From: Polyangia bacterium
GTDB taxonomy: Bacteria > Myxococcota_A > Polyangia > Nannocystales > Nannocystaceae
Length of the DNA stretch: 64,000 nucleotides
Direction of reading: 5' to 3'
Assembly: GCA_030424595.1 (NCBI GenBank)
Contig: JAUHWG010000017.1
Coordinates: forward strand, 62,001 to 126,000
Below, one piece after another: positions 26,254 to 35,298 of the stretch (positions within the stretch are counted from its first letter, which is position 1; each line of letters starts with the position of its first letter). The translations under genes were made by a program, and so were the position numbers. The notes below the pieces were generated by a model. It saw nothing but the letters and a program-made list of their open reading frames with translations. It did not search any database and had not been told where the DNA came from.

Positions 26254-27834
26254 ATGTCGGAACAGTCGCTCCCCCGGTCTAGCCAGCGCGTCGACGTCGT
26301 CATCGTCGGCGCCGGCCATAACGGCCTCGTCGCCGCCGTGATGCTCGCCCGCGCCGGGCTCTCGGTCTGCGTTCTCGAGGACAAGCCCGTCGTCGGCGGC
26401 GCGGTCCGGACGGAGTATCCCTTCGCCAAGGCGCCGAAGCTCGGGACCTCGACCGGAGCCTACCTCCTCGGCCTGATGCCGCCGGAGATCGTCGAGCGGA
26501 CCGGCGTCGATCTGCCGCTGCGGCCGCGCGACCCCCACTATTTTCTGCCGACCACCGGCGAGCGCTACCTCCTCCTCGGCTCGGACCCGGAGGCGAGCCG
26601 GCGCAACTTCATGGAGTTCTTCTCAGAGCGCGACTGGCGGGCCAACCAGGCTCTGAACGCCGAGATCGCGATGCTCCGCGACGACATCGCCCCGACCTGG
26701 CTGCGCGAGCCGCTGTCGATCGAGGAGACCGCCGAGCGCTACGTCCGACCGGCGCTGCGTCAGGTCTTCGTCGACCTCTGCCGCGGATCGGTCGGCGACT
26801 ACCTCTCGCGCTTTGACTTCAAGAGCGACCTGCTGCGGGCGATGTACGCGGTCACAGACGGCTTTAGCGGCCTCTTCGGCACCTGGGACACGCCCGGGAC
26901 CGGGATGAACTTCCTCGTCCACAACATGTGCCGACTGCCCGGGTCGAACGGCACGTGGATGATCGTCGAGGGGGGCATGGGGACGATCACCCAGCGCTTC
27001 GCCGCCGAGGCCCGCCGCCTCGGGGCCGTGATCGAGTGCAACGCCGGGGTCGAGTCGGTGATCGTCGAGGGCGGCGTCAGCAAGGGGGTCGTCCTCAAGG
27101 ACGGACGGCGGGTGCTGGCGGAGGTCGTGCTCTGCAACGCCGATCCCTTCCGGATGCGCTCGCTCGTCGGCCGCGAAGCGCTGCCGGCGGACTACAACCA
27201 GCGGATCGACGGCTATCAGCGGGACGGCTCGACCTTTAAGGTCAACCTGGCGCTCAAGGGTCTGCCGCGCTTTCGCTGCTTGCCCGAGGACCGCGGCCAG
27301 TACGGCCCGACGATCCACCTCCTCCCCGACGAGGAGGTCGTGATCCAGTCGCTCATCGACGGCTTCGCCGACGTCAAGGCGGGGCGCCTGCCCGAGTTCC
27401 CGACGATCGAGTGGTACATCCATACGACGGTCGATCCGACCCTCCGGGACGCGGACGGACACCACAATTCGGCGCTCTTCGTCCAGTGGGTCCCCTACGC
27501 GATCGAGGGCTCGTCGTGGGAGGCGGAGGAGGAGCGCTACGCCCGGCACCTCCTCTCGATCTGCGATCGCTTCGCCCCCGGGACCTCGGACTTGGTCGCG
27601 GACATGTTCGTGCTCCACCCGGCCAAGGTCGAGTCCCACTTCGGGATCACCCGCGGTCATATCCACCACGTCGACAACGCCTTCGGCTTCGCCGATCGTC
27701 TGCCCCACGCGACGCCGATAGGCGGGCTCTACTCCTGCTCCGCCGGCTGCCACCCCGCGGGTTCGGTGATCGGCGCCGCCGGTCACAACGCGGCCGAGCG
27801 CGTGCTGAAGGATCTCGGGCGAGCGCCGGCCTGA
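26254..27834 (+). CDS. PYROXD2/phytoene-desaturase-like FAD-dependent oxidoreductase
   Basis: This is a 526-residue flavoprotein. The start at ATG 26254 precedes the FAD-binding fold VVIVGAGHNGLVAAVMLARAG, followed by LEDKPVVGGAVRTEY, the motif shared by CrtI-type desaturases and the PYROXD2 family. The C-terminus carries PIGGLYSCSAGCHPAGSVIG, closing the FAD site. Overall it is closer to the PYROXD2 branch than to carotenoid desaturases, because GTGMNFLVHNMCRLPGSNG and the GGMGTITQRFA segment are typical of that branch. The substrate is unknown. No carotenoid genes are nearby. Confidence 0.88.
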   Translation: MSEQSLPRSSQRVDVVIVGAGHNGLVAAVMLARAGLSVCVLEDKPVVGGAVRTEYPFAKAPKLGTSTGAYLLGLMPPEIVERTGVDLPLRPRDPHYFLPTTGERYLLLGSDPEASRRNFMEFFSERDWRANQALNAEIAMLRDDIAPTWLREPLSIEETAERYVRPALRQVFVDLCRGSVGDYLSRFDFKSDLLRAMYAVTDGFSGLFGTWDTPGTGMNFLVHNMCRLPGSNGTWMIVEGGMGTITQRFAAEARRLGAVIECNAGVESVIVEGGVSKGVVLKDGRRVLAEVVLCNADPFRMRSLVGREALPADYNQRIDGYQRDGSTFKVNLALKGLPRFRCLPEDRGQYGPTIHLLPDEEVVIQSLIDGFADVKAGRLPEFPTIEWYIHTTVDPTLRDADGHHNSALFVQWVPYAIEGSSWEAEEERYARHLLSICDRFAPGTSDLVADMFVLHPAKVESHFGITRGHIHHVDNAFGFADRLPHATPIGGLYSCSAGCHPAGSVIGAAGHNAAERVLKDLGRAPA

Positions 27835-27881
27835 GGCCCGGCGCTGCGGGTTTCGCCTCGGGGATGACCGCGCCATAGGCG

Positions 27882-27899
27882 CGAAGCGGGGTCGCTTCG
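27882..27899. terminator. hairpin after the PYROXD2-like gene
   Basis: A 7-bp perfect stem CGAAGCG / CGCTTCG with a GGGT loop lies about 50 bp after the stop codon. There is no T-run, so it may be a transcript end stabiliser rather than an intrinsic terminator. Confidence 0.35.
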
Positions 27900-27998
27900 G
27901 CGCGCCCCTGTGACCGGGGCCACGCAGGCGCGAGGATCGACGCCCCGCAGGCGGGCGGCGCTTGTCGTTCTCGGTCGGCGGATGGTAGGCGGGCGCCG

Positions 27999-29060
27999 AT
28001 GGCTAGGGCGACCGAGGCGGAGTTCTCACGTACGGGCAAGGTGCTGGTGACCGGAGCGGCGGGCCTGGTCGGCGCGAACCTGGTCCGACGTCTCTTGGAG
28101 GACGGCTACGAGGTCCGGGCGATGGTCTTCCCGGGCGCCAACAACCGCGGCGTCGACGGCCTGGACGTCGAGGTGGTCGGCGCGGATCTCCGCGACCCCG
28201 CGGCGGTCGACCGGGCGATCGAGGGCTGCGCCCGGATCTTCCACGTCGGCGCCAAGGTCTCGACCACAAGCCCCAGCGCGCAGGAGGCCCGGGACATCTG
28301 GGACACCAACGTGCTCGGCACCCGCAACGTGATGCGCTCCGCCCTGGAGCGCGGCGTCGAGCGGGTCGTCCTCACCGGGTCATTCTCGGCGATCGGCTTC
28401 GACCCCGACGATCCCGCGCGGCCGAGCCACGAGGGCATGCCCTTCTTCCCCTACACCGACTGGCTGCCCTATGCCCGCTCCAAGGTGCTCGCCGAGCACG
28501 AGACCCTGAAGGCGGTGATCGACGGCCTCGACGCTGTGATCGCCGTGGCGACCGGGGTCGTCGGCCCCTACGACTACCTGCCCTCGCGGCAAGGTCGGGC
28601 GCTGATCGACACGGCCCACGGCAAGATGCGGGCCTACATTCCCGGCGGCTCGGAGTTTGTCAGCACCCGGGACCTCACCGAGGGCCACATGCTGGCGATG
28701 GCCCGCGGTCGTCGCGGGCAACGCTACCTCTTCAGCACCACGTACCTCTCGCTCGACGATCTCCTCGACCTCTTCTGCGAGGTGAGCGGCGCCCGCAGGC
28801 CGCGGCTGCGCCTGCCGCCCAACCTGATCGCCGGCGCGGCCAGCCTCTACTCCAAGCCCCTGGCCCGCTACTTCCCAAAGGTCCCCCAGCGGTTGACGCC
28901 CGGGGTCGTGCACATCCTCAGCATGCACCGCCACGCGGACTGCTCCAAGGCCGCGGACGAGCTCGGCTATCGACCGACGGAGATCCGTGACGCGGTCCGC
29001 GAGACCTTCGAGTTCTTCCTCCGCGAGGGGATGATCGACTCGGCGAAGATCCGCTCCTGA
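27999..29060 (+). CDS. NAD-dependent epimerase/dehydratase (SDR extended)
   Basis: This is a 353-residue extended short-chain dehydrogenase. The nucleotide site is VLVTGAAGLVGANLVRRL (GxxGxxG), and the catalytic Tyr-Lys pair is in LPYARSKVLAEHE with the upstream Ser in TGSFSAIG. The sequence style is like the dihydroflavonol-reductase / 3-beta-hydroxysteroid dehydrogenase branch, with a GVVGPYDYLPSRQG substrate-loop region. Likely substrates are sugar-nucleotides, sterols or polyketides; none is decided. The last about 120 coding bases and the following 20 are repeated once, imperfectly, immediately downstream. Confidence 0.9.
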   Translation: MARATEAEFSRTGKVLVTGAAGLVGANLVRRLLEDGYEVRAMVFPGANNRGVDGLDVEVVGADLRDPAAVDRAIEGCARIFHVGAKVSTTSPSAQEARDIWDTNVLGTRNVMRSALERGVERVVLTGSFSAIGFDPDDPARPSHEGMPFFPYTDWLPYARSKVLAEHETLKAVIDGLDAVIAVATGVVGPYDYLPSRQGRALIDTAHGKMRAYIPGGSEFVSTRDLTEGHMLAMARGRRGQRYLFSTTYLSLDDLLDLFCEVSGARRPRLRLPPNLIAGAASLYSKPLARYFPKVPQRLTPGVVHILSMHRHADCSKAADELGYRPTEIRDAVRETFEFFLREGMIDSAKIRS

Positions 29061-29223
29061 GCGTGCGCCCGTCGGCGAGGTCGCCTGCTCCAAGGTCGCG
29101 GAGGAGCTCGGCTACCGATCGAGGGAGATCCGACGCGGTCCGCGAGACCTTCGGCTTCTCCCTCTGCGAGGGGATGATCGACTCGGCGAAGATCCGCTCC
29201 TGAGCGTGCGCCCGTCGGCGAGG
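28941..29223 (+). repeat. imperfect tandem duplication of the epimerase 3' end
   Basis: Bases 28941-29080 (end of the epimerase gene plus 20 bases past its stop) recur at 29086-29223 after a 5-base gap. The second copy has several substitutions and a 2-base deletion (GATCCGTGACG to GATCCGACG), so it is frameshifted and not coding. Both copies keep the same stop codon and the same downstream GTGCGCCCGTCGGCGAGG. Confidence 0.9.
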
Positions 29224-29324
29224 GCGGACAGCGAGGGCGCTGCCCGAGAGAGGATCATCGCGCTCGTCCGCGGCCCACGGTGCATCCTCCGCGCCCTTTC
29301 TGGTATATCGGCCGTCGTTGCAGC

Positions 29325-31532
29325 GTGCGCCTCCGTGACCATATCGCCCTCGCCTGGGCCACCGGCGCGCTCGTCGGCGCTGTCGAGGTCGCGCGCTCGC
29401 TCGCCTGGGATCCCCACCCCGAGGATCCCCACGGGCTCCTCCTCGTCGTGCTCGGGTCGGCGCTGGCGGGCCTCGGGGGGGCGCTCTTCGGCGTCTTCCA
29501 GGGCGTTGGCCTCGCCCTGCTCGGTCATGCCAAGGTCGGGGCCGCAGGGCTCCTTCCGCAGCTCTTCGGGGCCGACCGGGCGGCGAGGGTCGCCCGCCGG
29601 GCCTCGCTCGTCGGCTTTGGCGGGGCGTTCATCGCCTACGCGATCGCGCTCTGGCTGAGCTTTGGCCGGCTGGCCGCGGTCGAGGATCCGGGGCTGGTAG
29701 AGGCGCTGAGGGTCGCCGTCGCCGCGGGCGGCGGTGCCCTGACGCTCCTCCTCGGGGGGCTCCTCGCGGGCCTGCTCCGGGCTCCGCTCGAGGCCCTCGA
29801 CGAGCGCCGTCCCTTCCCCTGGATAGGCTCAGGCGCGGGGCGAAGGTTGCTCGTCAGCGGCCTCGTCGGCGCGGTCGCCCTCGCTGTTCTGGGCGACGCC
29901 GGAGACCGCCTGGGGCCGCTGGCCTGGGCTCCCTTCGTCGTCCTCTTCCTCTGCGCCGAGGTGTACCTGGCGGAGGTGACGGCAGGCCTCCTCCGCCGGC
30001 GGGGGGAGGGCGGAGGTCGGATGCGGAGTCGGCTGATGATCGGCCTCGCAGCGCTCTCGGCCCTGCCGCTGGGGCTCGCTGAGGCGGGCCCTGCGATCTA
30101 TCGCGACCTGGACGAGACCCGCGCTCCGCGGCTCGGACGAGGGCTCCTGCGCGAGCTGACCGACGTCGATCGGGACGGCTTCTCGTCGCTCTTCGGCGGC
30201 GGCGACTGTGGGCCCTTGGATGGGGCTGTCTCGCCGCTCGCGACCGACGTGCCGGGCAACGGCGTCGACGAGAATTGCGACGGCGTCGACGCTGCGCCCG
30301 GCGGGATCGAGGAGGGCCTGGAGCCCTACCTCGGCCTCCGGCCGCCGCTCGAGGTCGACGACTACGACGTCGTCTGGATCATCGTCGACGCGCTCCGCTC
30401 GGATCATGTGAGCGGCCTCGGCTATAGGCAGTTGACGACCCCTTACCTCGATCAATTCGCCGACGAGTCGCTGGTCTTCACCTCGGCCTATAGCCAATCG
30501 TCGGCGACGATGCTCTCGATCCCTAGCATGCTGAGCGGGCGCGACCCGCTCGCCGCGACCTGGGAGGTCGAGGCCGGCAAGCTCGCGCTCTCGCCGACGG
30601 TGCCGACCCTGAGCGAGCGCCTGGCCGCCCGCGGGTACCGATCGTCGATGATCGTCACCAGCTACATCCACCAGCGCCTGCCGGGGATCTTCCGCGGCTA
30701 CGACGAGGTCGTCGACTCGGCGCTGCGTCTGCCGAAGACCCCCGGCGGGAGGCGGGCCTCGGCGAGCACGGCCGACGCGGCGCTCGCCTTTGTCCACCGC
30801 CTCTTCCCGGACCCAGAGGCGACGCCGCCCCCCTACCTCCTGACGGTCTACTTTGAGGACCCGCACATGCCCTACAGCCCGCGCGAGCCGGGCTATACCC
30901 GCTTCAAGGGGCCGCATCGCCGCTACGATCAGGAGATCCAGGCGACCGATCGGCACATCGGCTCGCTCCTCGACGGCCTCCGGCTCTCGCCGCGCTGGGA
31001 CCGTACGATCGTCATCATCACCGCCGACCACGGCGAGGAGTTTAAGGAGCACGGCGGCCGATTCCACGCCCGCACCTGCTACGAGGAGAGCGTCCACGTG
31101 CCGCTCTTCGTCCGGATCCCCGGGATCGCGCCGGCGAGGATCGACGCCCCCGTCGCGCTCGTCGACATCCTCCCGACCCTGGTCGAGCTCCTCGGGCTCC
31201 GCCGCGACATCGCCGTTGACGGCCAGAGCCTGCTCTTCCCCGCGTTGGAGCCGGCGCGGGTGTCTCCCGAGCGGCCGATCTTCTGCGCCGTGCTCAGCCA
31301 GAAGCCGTCGCAGGGGCATTTTCTCCGCGAGGCTGTCCGCAGCGGTCATGATCTCCTCGTCCACGAGGTGATCGACGGTCGCTACGAGCTCTTCGATCGC
31401 CGCGAAGATCCGGGCGAGCACGCACCGCGAGCGCTGACCGATGCGCCGGCGAAGGCGGTGTACGAGCGCCTGCGAGCCGCGCTAGAGGCGGCCCGCAGGG
31501 GGAATCTTCGTCAGCGGCTGCTGACTCGCTGA
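29325..31532 (+). CDS. membrane-anchored sulfatase/phosphatase-like hydrolase with MopE-type motif
   Basis: This is a protein of about 735 residues, with GTG 29325 as the favoured start (GTG 29280 is possible). Four to six transmembrane segments occupy the first about 260 residues. A short DVDRDGFSSLFGGGDCG...NGVDENCDGVD motif follows, the calcium-binding/disulfide type seen in MopE-like myxobacterial proteins. The catalytic domain starts DVVWIIVDALRSDHV (metal Asp pair) and has IVIITADHGEEFKEHGG and a FEDPHMPY segment. The nucleophile position reads SSATMLSIPSMLSG, so Thr or Ser replaces the Cys/Ser-x-Pro-x-Arg of true sulfatases. It may therefore act as a phosphoglycerol-transferase-like or phosphatase enzyme rather than a formylglycine sulfatase. 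Confidence 0.82.
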   Translation: MRLRDHIALAWATGALVGAVEVARSLAWDPHPEDPHGLLLVVLGSALAGLGGALFGVFQGVGLALLGHAKVGAAGLLPQLFGADRAARVARRASLVGFGGAFIAYAIALWLSFGRLAAVEDPGLVEALRVAVAAGGGALTLLLGGLLAGLLRAPLEALDERRPFPWIGSGAGRRLLVSGLVGAVALAVLGDAGDRLGPLAWAPFVVLFLCAEVYLAEVTAGLLRRRGEGGGRMRSRLMIGLAALSALPLGLAEAGPAIYRDLDETRAPRLGRGLLRELTDVDRDGFSSLFGGGDCGPLDGAVSPLATDVPGNGVDENCDGVDAAPGGIEEGLEPYLGLRPPLEVDDYDVVWIIVDALRSDHVSGLGYRQLTTPYLDQFADESLVFTSAYSQSSATMLSIPSMLSGRDPLAATWEVEAGKLALSPTVPTLSERLAARGYRSSMIVTSYIHQRLPGIFRGYDEVVDSALRLPKTPGGRRASASTADAALAFVHRLFPDPEATPPPYLLTVYFEDPHMPYSPREPGYTRFKGPHRRYDQEIQATDRHIGSLLDGLRLSPRWDRTIVIITADHGEEFKEHGGRFHARTCYEESVHVPLFVRIPGIAPARIDAPVALVDILPTLVELLGLRRDIAVDGQSLLFPALEPARVSPERPIFCAVLSQKPSQGHFLREAVRSGHDLLVHEVIDGRYELFDRREDPGEHAPRALTDAPAKAVYERLRAALEAARRGNLRQRLLTR

Positions 31533-31829
31533 GGGCGCATCGCGGTGGGGGTGGACGTCCGTACTGGCGCGTGACAGCGTCCTCTTCGACGGGGCGTGTC
31601 GTGCCTCGCCGCGAGTAGAGCATTGCGGGCGAAGCTCCGACGCTCGAACGCCCCAAGCGCCCGAGGAGGCGCTGCGGAAGTGCACTCTGCTAGTCTCGGC
31701 GGAGACTTGGCGATGCCGACCGATGACCGAGACCACATCGAGGGCAAGCTGGAGATGACGAGCCCAGAGAATGGGCAAAGAGAGGAGGGCGATGTATCGG
31801 CCCGCTCGCCGGCGAGCGTCGGCGGTGTT

Positions 31830-33032
31830 CTACGGACGCTTACTCGGAAGAGCGCGGGCGACGAGGTCCGCCGCCGAGCGGCGCCACACATCGAGGGTCG
31901 TCGACGTCGTGTCGAGATGAACGATGCGGAGGTAGATGTGCTCGATTCTCTCGGGCGATGGCCGCATCGCGACCTCGATCACTCCGTCCTCTGCGGCCTT
32001 ACCCGGGAGCACCAAGGCGCCCCCCCTAGCCCCCGTCATCGCGATATACGTGACCATCTGCTGAACATTCGCCGCGCTGACCTTCTCCTTGAACTTCGCG
32101 TCAACCACTAGAGGCGTGCCCCCTAGGTTACAGAGTACGTCGACCCGCATTGTTCGTCGGCGGCGCTGACGCCTGCCAAGCCCAATCCAGTAGTGGATGG
32201 GCGCCTGCGACTGGGCGGAGACCCGAGCCGAATCATCAAAGGCTCGCGCCACAGTTCGCTCGAAGAGCCCCTCTAGGTTGACAAGGAAGGCGATTCCGCC
32301 ATGCTCGTTGCCCTCTCCCTGACCGCCGCGCATCAAGAGAACCCGCGCAAGATCGAACGCGCCCTGAAATGCGGCCTCGGTCCGCTGCAGTGGCGTCTTC
32401 CCCTCGAGGAGCGCAGCATCAGCATTTGCCTCGACGTCAGAGAAGCCAGCCCGGAGCGCATCGAGGAGATCCGGCGCAACAGCTCGGAGTAGCGGATCTC
32501 TGTGTACGCGCGCGAGCGCCGCGGCGAGGACCCGGTTTAGTGGGGTATCGCGTCGCCTCTGCCAGCTAGCCGATGAGATCTTGGCGAGGTTGTGGCCGTC
32601 GCGGATCAACCGACGAAAGTCGATCGCCCCGCGGACGAAGCCGCCGCGCTCGCACACCCGATTGTAGTCCTGGACTAGCCCAGAGCGGCGGATCGTCCCG
32701 TCGAGTTCTGTGATGAAGAGGCGAGCGAGGAGCGCTCCGAGATCTCCCTCATCGCCGAAGCGCTCGAGCCTCGCACCAATGTCGAGCGATCTGCACGAGG
32801 GATCGGCGTAGGCGAGCCAGGCGAGGACAGCCGCTGTCGAGGCCTTCGCCGATTGGATTCGCAGGAGCGTCCCGCTCGGAAGGAGCACATGACCGATGAC
32901 GCGGATGATCCGTACGCGGCGGTCGCGGACACGAACAAGGCCTCCGAGTCGCTGCTGCAATGAGACAATATCGGCTGCCCCGAGGCCTGAGAAGGGCCGG
33001 TTTTCGAAGACAACGCGCTCAGGTCGAATCAT
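31830..33032 (-). CDS. mcrC: McrC-like nuclease subunit of a McrBC restriction system
   Basis: This is a 400-residue protein. The start is placed at ATG 33032, giving MIRPERVVFENRPFSGL, and overlapping the mcrB stop by 14 bp. The N-terminal half is the McrC-type domain (SGTLLRIQSAKASTAAVLAWL). The nuclease core is of PD-(D/E)xK type: RVDVLCNLGGTPLVVDAKFK provides the Asp and the Asp-x-Lys. McrC supplies the cleavage activity while McrB provides GTP-driven movement and modified-DNA recognition. Together they cut DNA carrying modified cytosine or similar bases, protecting against phages and foreign DNA. Confidence 0.85.
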   Translation of the reverse strand: MIRPERVVFENRPFSGLGAADIVSLQQRLGGLVRVRDRRVRIIRVIGHVLLPSGTLLRIQSAKASTAAVLAWLAYADPSCRSLDIGARLERFGDEGDLGALLARLFITELDGTIRRSGLVQDYNRVCERGGFVRGAIDFRRLIRDGHNLAKISSASWQRRRDTPLNRVLAAALARVHRDPLLRAVAPDLLDALRAGFSDVEANADAALLEGKTPLQRTEAAFQGAFDLARVLLMRGGQGEGNEHGGIAFLVNLEGLFERTVARAFDDSARVSAQSQAPIHYWIGLGRRQRRRRTMRVDVLCNLGGTPLVVDAKFKEKVSAANVQQMVTYIAMTGARGGALVLPGKAAEDGVIEVAMRPSPERIEHIYLRIVHLDTTSTTLDVWRRSAADLVARALPSKRP

Positions 33033-34755
33033 CCGACTCCTCCGTTGTTCGCGCGTTGTTCGCGGTCCACTCGGCCCAGGAGTCACAGATCTCAACAAAG
33101 CCGTTGCGATCGTGGAAGAGGTACTCCTCGAGGAGCGGACGGATGTCCATGTCCCAAAGCACACTGAGGCTGCGGCGCTCGTCTGCGGGGTAGGCCGGGT
33201 TCAGGAGGAAGCTATGTCCGATCACATGCTCCCGACCAACACGATTCTCGAGCCACCGATTGAGCTGGCCGACAGCCTCGATGGCACGCTTCGCTGCCTT
33301 CGATCCGGGGAAGTGCTTGCGCACAACGTCGAGATCAGGAGCGAGGTAGACGAAACCGAAGCGCCGGCGGAGAGCGTAGTCCATCAGCGCAATGCTCCGG
33401 TCGACGCTGTTCATGGTACCAAGTACGACGAGGTTCGGCGGGATCACGAGCGATGTGCCGATCGGCAAGCTGATGGCCTTCCCCCGGTACTCGAGCGCGA
33501 GGAGAGCCTCGCCGAAGATCCGCGCCGGATCGCCGCGGTTGATCTCATCAATCACGAGGACGTAGAAGTGGTCGGGGTCCTCGGATGCCTCGTCACAGAT
33601 CCGCCGCAGCGGACCCGGATCGACGCGATAGTGTATCCCCGACCGGGTGAGATCGGGGCGTAAACCCTGGACAAAGTCCTCGTACGCGTAGCTCGGGTGG
33701 AACTGAAGGATGCGAAAGAGGCCGTCATCACTCGGCTCCGGCTCGCCGGTTAGGGCTGCGGCGATCATGCTAGCAGTGTAGGTCTTGCCGGTCCCGGGCG
33801 GTCCGTAGAGGAGCAAGTTGCGCGGGATCGGGGCTCGGAGGTTGTCTGGCGTTGGTCCGAGATCCGGACGCAGACGACGGTGAACTGCCGTGTAAGCGGT
33901 GAGATGTGACTTGCACTCCTTCCACCTGGCGACATCCCAATCAGGACGCTTGTGGTCCTCCTCCCCCGAAGAAGGGGCATCGACGATGCTTTCTAGGCTA
34001 GTCGGTTCTTCTTGGGACGCGAGCGGACGAACACGCGCCTGCGCGCCGCGGAAGAGATCTACGTGCCATGTGTCGTCCTCCCGCTTCAATCGTTCTCGGC
34101 CCGCATTGGTGATCTCCCACATTCCGTGGCTCGGATTTCGCACTAGTCCTTCAGATTTGAGGTGGGAGAGCGTCCATCCCGCGCCACGCGTGTACACGGG
34201 GTTCTGTTGACGCGTGAGGCGGCGATCTCCGGGTAGGAGTGGCATGTGACCGACGGACTCGAGCTTCGCAAAGACCTCGCCTCTGCGACACGCCTCACGA
34301 CTCAAGACGCGCAGAATAGGGATGTCATAGCCTTCTCTCGCGGTCACTTCGACGGTCTCGAGCGGCTCGTCCACCCCTTGGCTCTCCTCGGCGGAGAGCT
34401 CTGGAAGACCCTCCGGTACGACAATCGCCTTGCCCTCGAAATCTCTCCAGTACCGCTCTCCGACTGGACTCCACTGCCACAAACCTGACTGCTCGCTGCT
34501 GATCCCACCGAGCTTCCGGAGTTCATTTCGGGCAAAGCGTATACTCTTGGACTTTAGAGCATACGCCCACTGCTCCTTTGAAAGGAGGTGCTTGGTCTGA
34601 GCACGGATGTGCTTCTCCACGTCGCGGGGTTTCGCTGCGCCCCCGGACTCCGCAAGCGCACGATAGATGGGCAGCACCCAGACCTTGCTTGATCGCGGCA
34701 GTGCGTCGACCTTGGCGGCAAAACCGCGATACTCTTCCTCGCTCGGATCGCTCAC
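33019..34755 (-). CDS. mcrB: McrB-like AAA+ GTPase subunit with two Mrr-type winged-helix domains
   Basis: This is a protein of about 578 residues if GTG 34755 is the start; the frame is open further upstream, but that part reads through a decayed DUF6940 gene and is not believed. The N-terminal half contains two winged-helix segments of the Mrr_N kind (WVLPIYRALAESGGAAKPRD and the one around YDIPILRVLSREACRRGEV), likely DNA-recognition modules. The AAA+ motor has Walker A LLYGPPGTGKTYTASMIA, Walker B VLVIDEINRGDPARIFGEAL and the sensor GTMNSVDRSIALMDYALRRRF. The start codon is uncertain. It is translationally coupled to mcrC. Confidence 0.82.
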   Translation of the reverse strand: MSDPSEEEYRGFAAKVDALPRSSKVWVLPIYRALAESGGAAKPRDVEKHIRAQTKHLLSKEQWAYALKSKSIRFARNELRKLGGISSEQSGLWQWSPVGERYWRDFEGKAIVVPEGLPELSAEESQGVDEPLETVEVTAREGYDIPILRVLSREACRRGEVFAKLESVGHMPLLPGDRRLTRQQNPVYTRGAGWTLSHLKSEGLVRNPSHGMWEITNAGRERLKREDDTWHVDLFRGAQARVRPLASQEEPTSLESIVDAPSSGEEDHKRPDWDVARWKECKSHLTAYTAVHRRLRPDLGPTPDNLRAPIPRNLLLYGPPGTGKTYTASMIAAALTGEPEPSDDGLFRILQFHPSYAYEDFVQGLRPDLTRSGIHYRVDPGPLRRICDEASEDPDHFYVLVIDEINRGDPARIFGEALLALEYRGKAISLPIGTSLVIPPNLVVLGTMNSVDRSIALMDYALRRRFGFVYLAPDLDVVRKHFPGSKAAKRAIEAVGQLNRWLENRVGREHVIGHSFLLNPAYPADERRSLSVLWDMDIRPLLEEYLFHDRNGFVEICDSWAEWTANNARTTEESDDST

Positions 34756-34939
34756 GACCGCATCATAGAAGAAAGCCGCCACTTCTGGCGCCGCAGTTTT
34801 GGGGAAACCACAGTCCTGTGAGAGACGCGGTGGAGCGGGGCTAGCGGGAGAAGGACCGGTGTCTCCTCGGGCAAGGCCACGACCATGGTCGTGTTGCCGA
34901 CCACTGCGGCGCCGCCGACGAGGGCGAAGCCGGTCTCGC

Positions 34940-35133
34940 CGAGGCGCGGACTCGACGGCCCGCCAGAGGACGTCGGCATGTGTGGGGGGCGTTGCGGAGG
35001 AACGCTGCGAGGAGGTGCTAGGTGGTGGCTGGACAGAGTTCGCGCTGCGTGAAGAGGAGCGCATCGCCGCTTAGGCGAAGGTGCGGACCTGTGGAGGCCC
35101 CTCGTCGGGCTCGAGATGCGTGGCGAAGGGCGC
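34940..35133 (-). pseudogene. decayed DUF6940-family gene fragment
   Basis: The stretch 34940-35133 aligns base for base, with scattered changes and several short gaps, to part of the intact DUF6940 gene (roughly 36081-36280). On the minus strand its frames give PPTHADVLWRAVESA against PPTQVDALWRAVGSA in the intact protein, and LSGDALLFTQRELCPATT against LGGDAILVAPRKLGPASA in another frame, so it is frameshifted. The rest of 34756-35298 shows no intact gene. The McrB reading frame runs into this fragment. Confidence 0.82.
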
Positions 35134-35298
35134 AGCCGATCATGAGCGCCAACAATGACACGACGGCGCTGGGACCTGTAGCTCGGCGGAGAGGGATCGG
35201 CGTATCCACCGGCCGAGAGTATCAGCGTCGCCGAGATGCTGCTGGCCGCCGCGTGAGGGCGCTTGGGGAAAAGGACCTCTCGCCGATGCTCTCAGCGC

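Noticed and set aside
34756-35064. N-terminal 100 residues of the long McrB frame
   Set aside because: The frame reads through the decayed DUF6940 fragment and is Arg/Ser/Pro-rich; the winged-helix domain starts just after 34755.
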